Source: Caprella mutica (taxonomy: Eukaryota; Arthropoda; Malacostraca; Amphipoda; Caprellidae). Taken from it: 64,000 bases of DNA. The position numbers and the translations under genes were made by a program. Position 1 is the first letter of the stretch. Every line of letters starts with the position of its first letter. The notes under the pieces are model-generated. The model did no database searches. It worked only from the letters and a program-made list of their open reading frames with translations, and had not been told where the DNA came from. This document shows positions 59,466 to 64,000 of the stretch, one piece after another. Where the stretch lies: positions 124,001 through 188,000 of the forward strand of contig CANNZV010000850.1 in the NCBI GenBank assembly GCA_947561585.1, read 5' to 3'.

Positions 59466-59610
59466 CTATACAAGAAAGGAGAAGTATTCTTCTATGCCGA
59501 CATCAAATAAAGCCATAAGCCCATCTTGTGACTTTTATGCATGTAAGCGTTATAGATGTGGCCTGAGAAGCAAAAAAATCATCAATATAGATAATAGGAT
59601 ATGTCAGTCT
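59466..59610. other. Short spacer
   Basis: No gene seen. Confidence 0.5.
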
Positions 59611-59692
59611 GGTGTCCGGACAATTCGTCGCCCGAACAATAATTCGTCGCCTGGACATGCAATTCCTTCCCAGACAATTCGTCGCCGATTGA
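59611..59692. mobile_element. Solo MULE-like end with AATTCGTCGCC repeats
   Basis: It begins GGTGTCCGGACAATTCGTCG and repeats AATTCGTCGCC three times plus a diverged AATTCCTTCCC. GGTGTCCGG is the same terminus as at 35667 (reverse). No inverse partner is found in the window. Confidence 0.55.
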
Positions 59693-60719
59693 AAATAAAA
59701 GAGATGAAATTTGAAATATTATTATAATCGGTAAAAACTGAAAGAGCTTTCGTTTAAAGGGATGTAATGTTTTCTCAACGAAATATGTGGTAATTAACAT
59801 TATATAATTTTATATTATAATGATAGCACTATCATTCCACTCGTCATTGAACGGTTCGTTAAATATAATTAATCCTAATATGTGGGTTTTCATTAATGCT
59901 TTATTTTTTTCAATGAAGAGAAGAATGAGCTAAAATCCATCACAATACAAAAAGCAGGAATAAGAATAAACATCTTAACATGTTAACTACAATTGCTCAA
60001 AACAAAGTCTAGCAAAACTAACTTTACCAAAATTGAAAGTTTTTGTTATTGCTTCTGCATGTATAAACAAATAAATAAATCATATGTCTTAAAATAATGA
60101 AGGATCTGAGTGTGTGTACCTATTGATTTCATATCTATGATAAACATGGTGGCATAGTTGTAATTCACATTTCCTCAGTTCAATTAGAGTTTAAAATATT
60201 GACTGCGGTCTATAATTGTGCCGCTAAGTCTATCAGTAAAGTACATAGTGGTACAAATGTGTAACAATACGTAGTCGGCGTGTTAAATGTGATCAGTAAC
60301 TACAATGCAAATAATAAAATATCTTTTTTAAAGGCCATTGCTCACAATATATAGTCTTGAATAAAATTTCTTTAATTTTCATATCTCAAATCTGAAATAT
60401 TGTTGCCTAGAGTTTACAAATTTATAACATGATTCGTTACAATTTCTTTGTTTTAAAATTGGCAGGGCAATAATGAATAAAAAATATTGTACTGCCAACA
60501 TAGAAACGGTTAACATTGCGTTTCAGTTTAATCTTGTTTCAGTGATTTTAGGCTGTTGACTAGCATATATAGGTACAGATATCATTCATATGTTAGAATA
60601 AATCTACATATCGGTGCTGTGGAAATAGTAACAATAGCATTAGTTGCATAGGCAACGTGATAAACTAAATGATAAGTAGGTGATATAACCTAAACTAACA
60701 AAAAACCTATCTCAGCTGC
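59693..60719. other. 1 kb with no recognisable gene
   Basis: AT-rich sequence; nothing notable. Confidence 0.55.
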
Positions 60720-60937
60720 TTTGTTCACATGTTATCAGATGTATTTTGCGAAGAAATAACACAAATTATGACGACATATATATGGGAGGGTTCATACATG
60801 AAATCAATTATATATAAAATGGTGTATTTCAGCTATTATATTTCAGCTAAACAATTCTACATGAATGCTTTATTCATACTAACCATATTATTCAACATTA
60901 ATATTATCCAAACAAAATTAAATATACTTCCCCTTTG
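60720..60937 (+). mobile_element. Diverged 3' half of the Kolobok-like family
   Basis: TTGTTCACATGTTATCAG (about 60722) matches 3451-3468. CTATTATATTTCAGCTAAAC then ATTCTACATGAATGCTTTAT match 3562-3605, and AATATACTTCCCCTTTGA matches the 3' terminus, except that TTAA has mutated to TTGA. The 5' half is missing. The THAP-like frame is not preserved. Confidence 0.68.
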
Positions 60938-61048
60938 ATATATCAACATAATCATTTAAATACTGTACTCATATACTATAAATTAACTCCTAAATTAATA
61001 TACTTAACTCCTAATTAATATACTATAAATTAACTTGTGAACCTTCTC

Positions 61049-61080
61049 CTGATGATGAATAGAAATCTTTCTATTCCAAA
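61049..61080 (+). ncRNA. Hammerhead-ribozyme-like core (relic), copy 2
   Basis: CTGATGA (61049-61055) is followed by a strong stem GAATAGAAA / TTTCTATTC (61057-61065 with 61068-61076, loop TC), then CAAAGC where the core would have GAAA. The missing G makes this copy almost surely inactive. Its layout parallels 35927-35960. Confidence 0.4.
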
Positions 61081-61092
61081 GCTTGAAACCTG

Positions 61093-61120
61093 ATAAAACC
61101 TTCAACGTTGAGTTTGAATA
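61093..61120. repeat. Single arm of the AACCTTCAACGTTGAGTTT inverted-repeat family
   Basis: AAAACCTTCAACGTTGAGTT then TGAATAACCTCATAGT matches the reverse of the left arm at 3014-3045. The partner arm is not seen here. It lies directly downstream of the hammerhead-like core. Confidence 0.7.
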
Positions 61121-61229
61121 ACCTCATAGTAATATAAATTAAATCCTAAATTAATGGTTGAATTTGTCTTTTATTTCACCTATTCGATACCTAGTTTTTG
61201 AATCAATTGTTCGATAATAAAGGACTCCC

Positions 61230-61350
61230 TAATTGAAGTACTTTGGCATCTCTAAATATAATCAAGTGCCCTTGAATGTACTTGCAAAGTACCCTCTGAT
61301 GTACTTGAAAAGTGCCCCCTAACGTACTTAAAAATTACGCTCAAGTCCCC
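61230..61350. repeat. Imperfect ~30-bp repeat around GTACTTGAAAAGTGCCCCCT
   Basis: Four diverged copies of TGTACTTG...AGTACCCTCT or AGTGCCCCCT. Old and degraded. Confidence 0.55.
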
Positions 61351-61870
61351 CATTTGATGGTTTAGAAATAGTGGACATAATTAAATTAGCTTGTTAGCTG
61401 GAAATTGAGCTCTATATACTCAATGCATAGAGATCAAAATTGCTTACAAAATACTATTCAATATCAGGGAGGAAATTGGTGACCCTGATGTTAATCACTA
61501 ATAGATTAATTAGAGATTAACATGAACCTTGTGTGATAATAAACAATAACCTCAATAATGTGATAATGATCATTATTCTCCGAATCATTATCAGCAGATA
61601 GATAAACATAGTTCATTAACATTATCTGTATCTACAATTACATATATTGGGTAATTATTGAAATTACTTCAAATTTCAAACAAACTAATTCATTTCAAAG
61701 TAAATTATACCTGTATACGTATTATATTTTAAAAAAAGTTAACTATATATTGCTTAATTATTATATACTGATATATTGTTACATTCGAAATTGTATATTA
61801 AATAATTATAAATAATAATTTTAAATAATAACTTAATTATTAAATAATTGAGAGCACCTTATCTATATTA
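61351..61870. other. No recognisable gene
   Basis: AT-rich sequence. Confidence 0.55.
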
Positions 61871-61872
61871 TT

Positions 61873-61945
61873 TGGTGACCGGACCTCACACCACCGGGCA
61901 ACTCGCCGCGCAGATAACTCTCCGGTAGGACAATTCGCCGGCTAT
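61873..61945. mobile_element. Solo MULE-like end with CAACTCGCC repeats
   Basis: GGTGACCGGACCTCACACCA leads into CGGGCAACTCGCCGCG, AACTCTCCGG and GGACAATTCGCCGGC. It is a GC-rich block with the same plan as 59611-59692 (GGTG-CCGGAC start, then short repeats). No inverse partner is certain. Confidence 0.5.
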
Positions 61946-62111
61946 TTTCTACTTACTTTTTTGTTGTAATGGAGTCTTTCACAAATAATTATAGAAGGTT
62001 AGCTAAGTTAGAGTGGTCCGATTGGGGGTCTAGGAGACCCACAACCAGATAGTGACAAAAACCACCTGTGTGGTTCTGATTGTGACATAGTACTGCTTTT
62101 TACTATAGAAT

Positions 62112-62690
62112 GGCCCAGTTGCGAAATACGATACCCTCCAATGGATAATAAGTGTTTTTGTAAGTATTTAATGATGGCTGTCATGAAATACGACACCTTC
62201 CAAATATAAAAATTACATACGACTCCTCGATTTTAAAATGTGATATTTTGGTGATTGGAAAGAGATGACTGTCACGAAACACGACTCCTCATGCTATACG
62301 AAACGTAAGACCAACTGTTTATACCATTCAATTTAAGTACAATTCAATAAGTACAATTTATTAAACCTTACAATACAATTAAATATCCTTCATGAAATGT
62401 TTGAAGCAATCACTTTAATAAGTTGGTATAGTTTGCCGTAACTATGATACAAAAATTTGCTATTATATTTATTCTAATTATTATTGAATTCAAATGATTT
62501 CATTACTAATACTTGAATTTAAATTAAGAGGAGTTGGATTGTTTTAATATCGTCTCTATATAGCTGTCATGAAAAGCGACTCCCCTGAATTTCTCCCCGT
62601 AGGAATACTGAAGAGATACGATTTAATTACCATGAGAGGAGTCGGATCGAATTTTTGTGTTTCAACGGAGTCGTATTTCGCAACTGGGCC
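62112..62690. mobile_element. 579-bp DNA transposon with perfect 8-bp target duplication
   Basis: TATAGAAT flanks both sides (62104-62111 and 62691-62698). The ends GGCCCAGTTGCGAAATACGA are perfect inverted repeats for 20 bp. Subterminal ACGACTCC / GGAGTCG motifs recur six or more times in both orientations, often after GCTGTCATGAAA. An 8-bp duplication fits hAT, P or Merlin; ends beginning GG favour neither decisively. No coding sequence. Confidence 0.88.
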
Positions 62691-62698
62691 TATAGAAT

Positions 62699-63040
62699 TA
62701 TGGTACTAATATGTATTATGTTATGATGAATAAAATGAATATATTAATAAGCCTATATGCTTAAATCGATAGAATTATTAAGTATAATCTCGGTCTATAT
62801 TTGCCAAAAAATTGGATAAATATTTTCACTCAACACTATTGAATTATTGATATTGATATATTATTGATAAAAAAAACTTTATTATCTCACCCAGTAAAGT
62901 TCTTCGTTCATAAATAATTGATAAAGAAAAACAATTGGTATTTATATTACTAACACATAATGTAGATGATTTTTAAAATATTGAAAGAAATTATAATAAT
63001 CATTCCAATTCTAAGTTATTTATAAAATGTTGACAGGAAT
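62699..63040. other. No recognisable gene
   Basis: AT-rich sequence. Confidence 0.55.
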
Positions 63041-63125
63041 TTTGCTCGGCGGAATATTGCCCAGCGGATTTTTACCAGGGTGGAATTTTGCCAGGCGGAT
63101 TTTTGCCCGGCGGAATTTTCCCCGT
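63041..63125. repeat. Short GC-richer tandem repeat (CGGAATTTTGCC)
   Basis: Six diverged 14-16 bp units such as CGGATTTTTGCCCGG, GGAATTTTGCCAGG and GGAATTTTCCCCG. It resembles the repeat-built ends of the MULE-like elements but no GGTG-type terminus is present. Confidence 0.75.
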
Positions 63126-64000
63126 GGATTATATATTTCTAGGTTTAAATTGGTAAATTGTAAATTATAACTATAAAATGTGAGATGCAACTTACATATA
63201 TATAAAACGTTTTAATTTAACTTTAACATATTGTACAAGTCTTACTGAACCAATGTAAAATAGCCACGAAATTGAAAAATAAAATGAATTTGATTCTACT
63301 TAAAATAATTACAGAACATATCTTTTAAATTTGACTGTTATATATTTTGACAGTAGTTTAGTTTGAAATAATACTATATGGTTTGCTATTTCTAAAATAC
63401 TTTGATTTAGTCATCTTAACTGTTGTTTGCAATTCATGTACGACTTTCTTCACCTGTACAGTACTTCGTGACGAGATATGACTAAATGTTCATTGATATG
63501 TTCAATGATTTCATTAACGATTTCATAGTTTTCAATCTTACATTGAGTATTAATAGGATTTTATTTTAAATAATGATATCTTTACCACGTGAACTTAATA
63601 TTATCCACGCCATTGTGAAAGATATAAGACAATAGCTGTAATGGAGCAAACTTCAGGAACCAACTGATTACAATGAATGAATCTTCATCCTACTTTTTCA
63701 AGTCGTTAAATACCATTCATAATAACTGTTAAATAGTAACGATTATATAGTTTGCTTCTTAAATTATCGAAAATATTGATTCATTGTTAGTTAGTTTAAC
63801 CTTACTTTTTTCAATTACGGTGATAAGTGAATTCTAAAAGAATGTTAGAATATAATGTATAACAGTTAAATTAAAAGATGTTCTGTAATGATTATAAGTA
63901 AATTCAAATTTAATTCTATTTTAATTTCCATGGCTATTAAATATTTGTTAAATAAAACTTGTTATAGTACAATATGCTAAAGTTAAATTAAAACGTTTAA
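63126..64000. other. 0.9 kb to the window end with no recognisable gene
   Basis: AT-rich sequence with nothing notable. Confidence 0.55.

Overview
The window looks like arthropod (probably insect) nuclear DNA. It is very AT-rich, has one intron-split gene for a secreted cysteine-rich chitin-binding protein, and is otherwise filled with DNA-transposon relics and tandem repeats. There are no operons, ribosome binding sites, CRISPR arrays or recognisable RNA genes. I cannot name the species from sequence alone.

Layout. 1-1562 is an 18-bp array cut by the window edge. 3107-3667 is a TTAA-flanked Kolobok-like element with a THAP-like relic. 5005-8800 is bounded by inverted 12-mers and carries 22-bp and ~124-bp repeats. 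9431-10469 is an element whose end is a 16-bp CAATTG satellite. 13295-14853 holds 58-bp and 31-bp arrays. 16-23 kb has several small inverted-repeat elements, including a nested-palindrome family (18415-19543). 23378-24133 is a 28-bp array. 25054-25832 is a MULE with 9-bp target duplication and decayed transposase. 26-36 kb holds further MITEs, 36-, 14-, 21- and 70-bp arrays, a second MULE-like element with a 9-bp duplication (35413-35667), and a hammerhead-like core. 38175-44160 is a 6-kb 20-bp satellite with higher-order duplications, followed by a 26-bp array to 45007. 45-50 kb is dispersed repeats and inverted repeats.

The one supported gene runs 50598-55295 on the + strand in four coding exons (279 aa): signal peptide, cysteine-rich N-terminal half, Pro/Thr linker, and two peritrophin-A (CBM14) type domains. 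Introns 2 and 3 carry transposon relics. Downstream, 55-64 kb contains a repeat copy split by an 824-bp insertion, a 349-bp element with a perfect 8-bp duplication, a 579-bp element with a perfect 8-bp duplication, a second Kolobok-like relic and a second hammerhead-like core.

About 13 kb (roughly a fifth of the window) is tandem array. Several transposon ends are themselves built from short tandem repeats, which suggests that some arrays may have grown out of transposon termini. Long open frames inside arrays are treated as by-products of repeat composition, not as genes.
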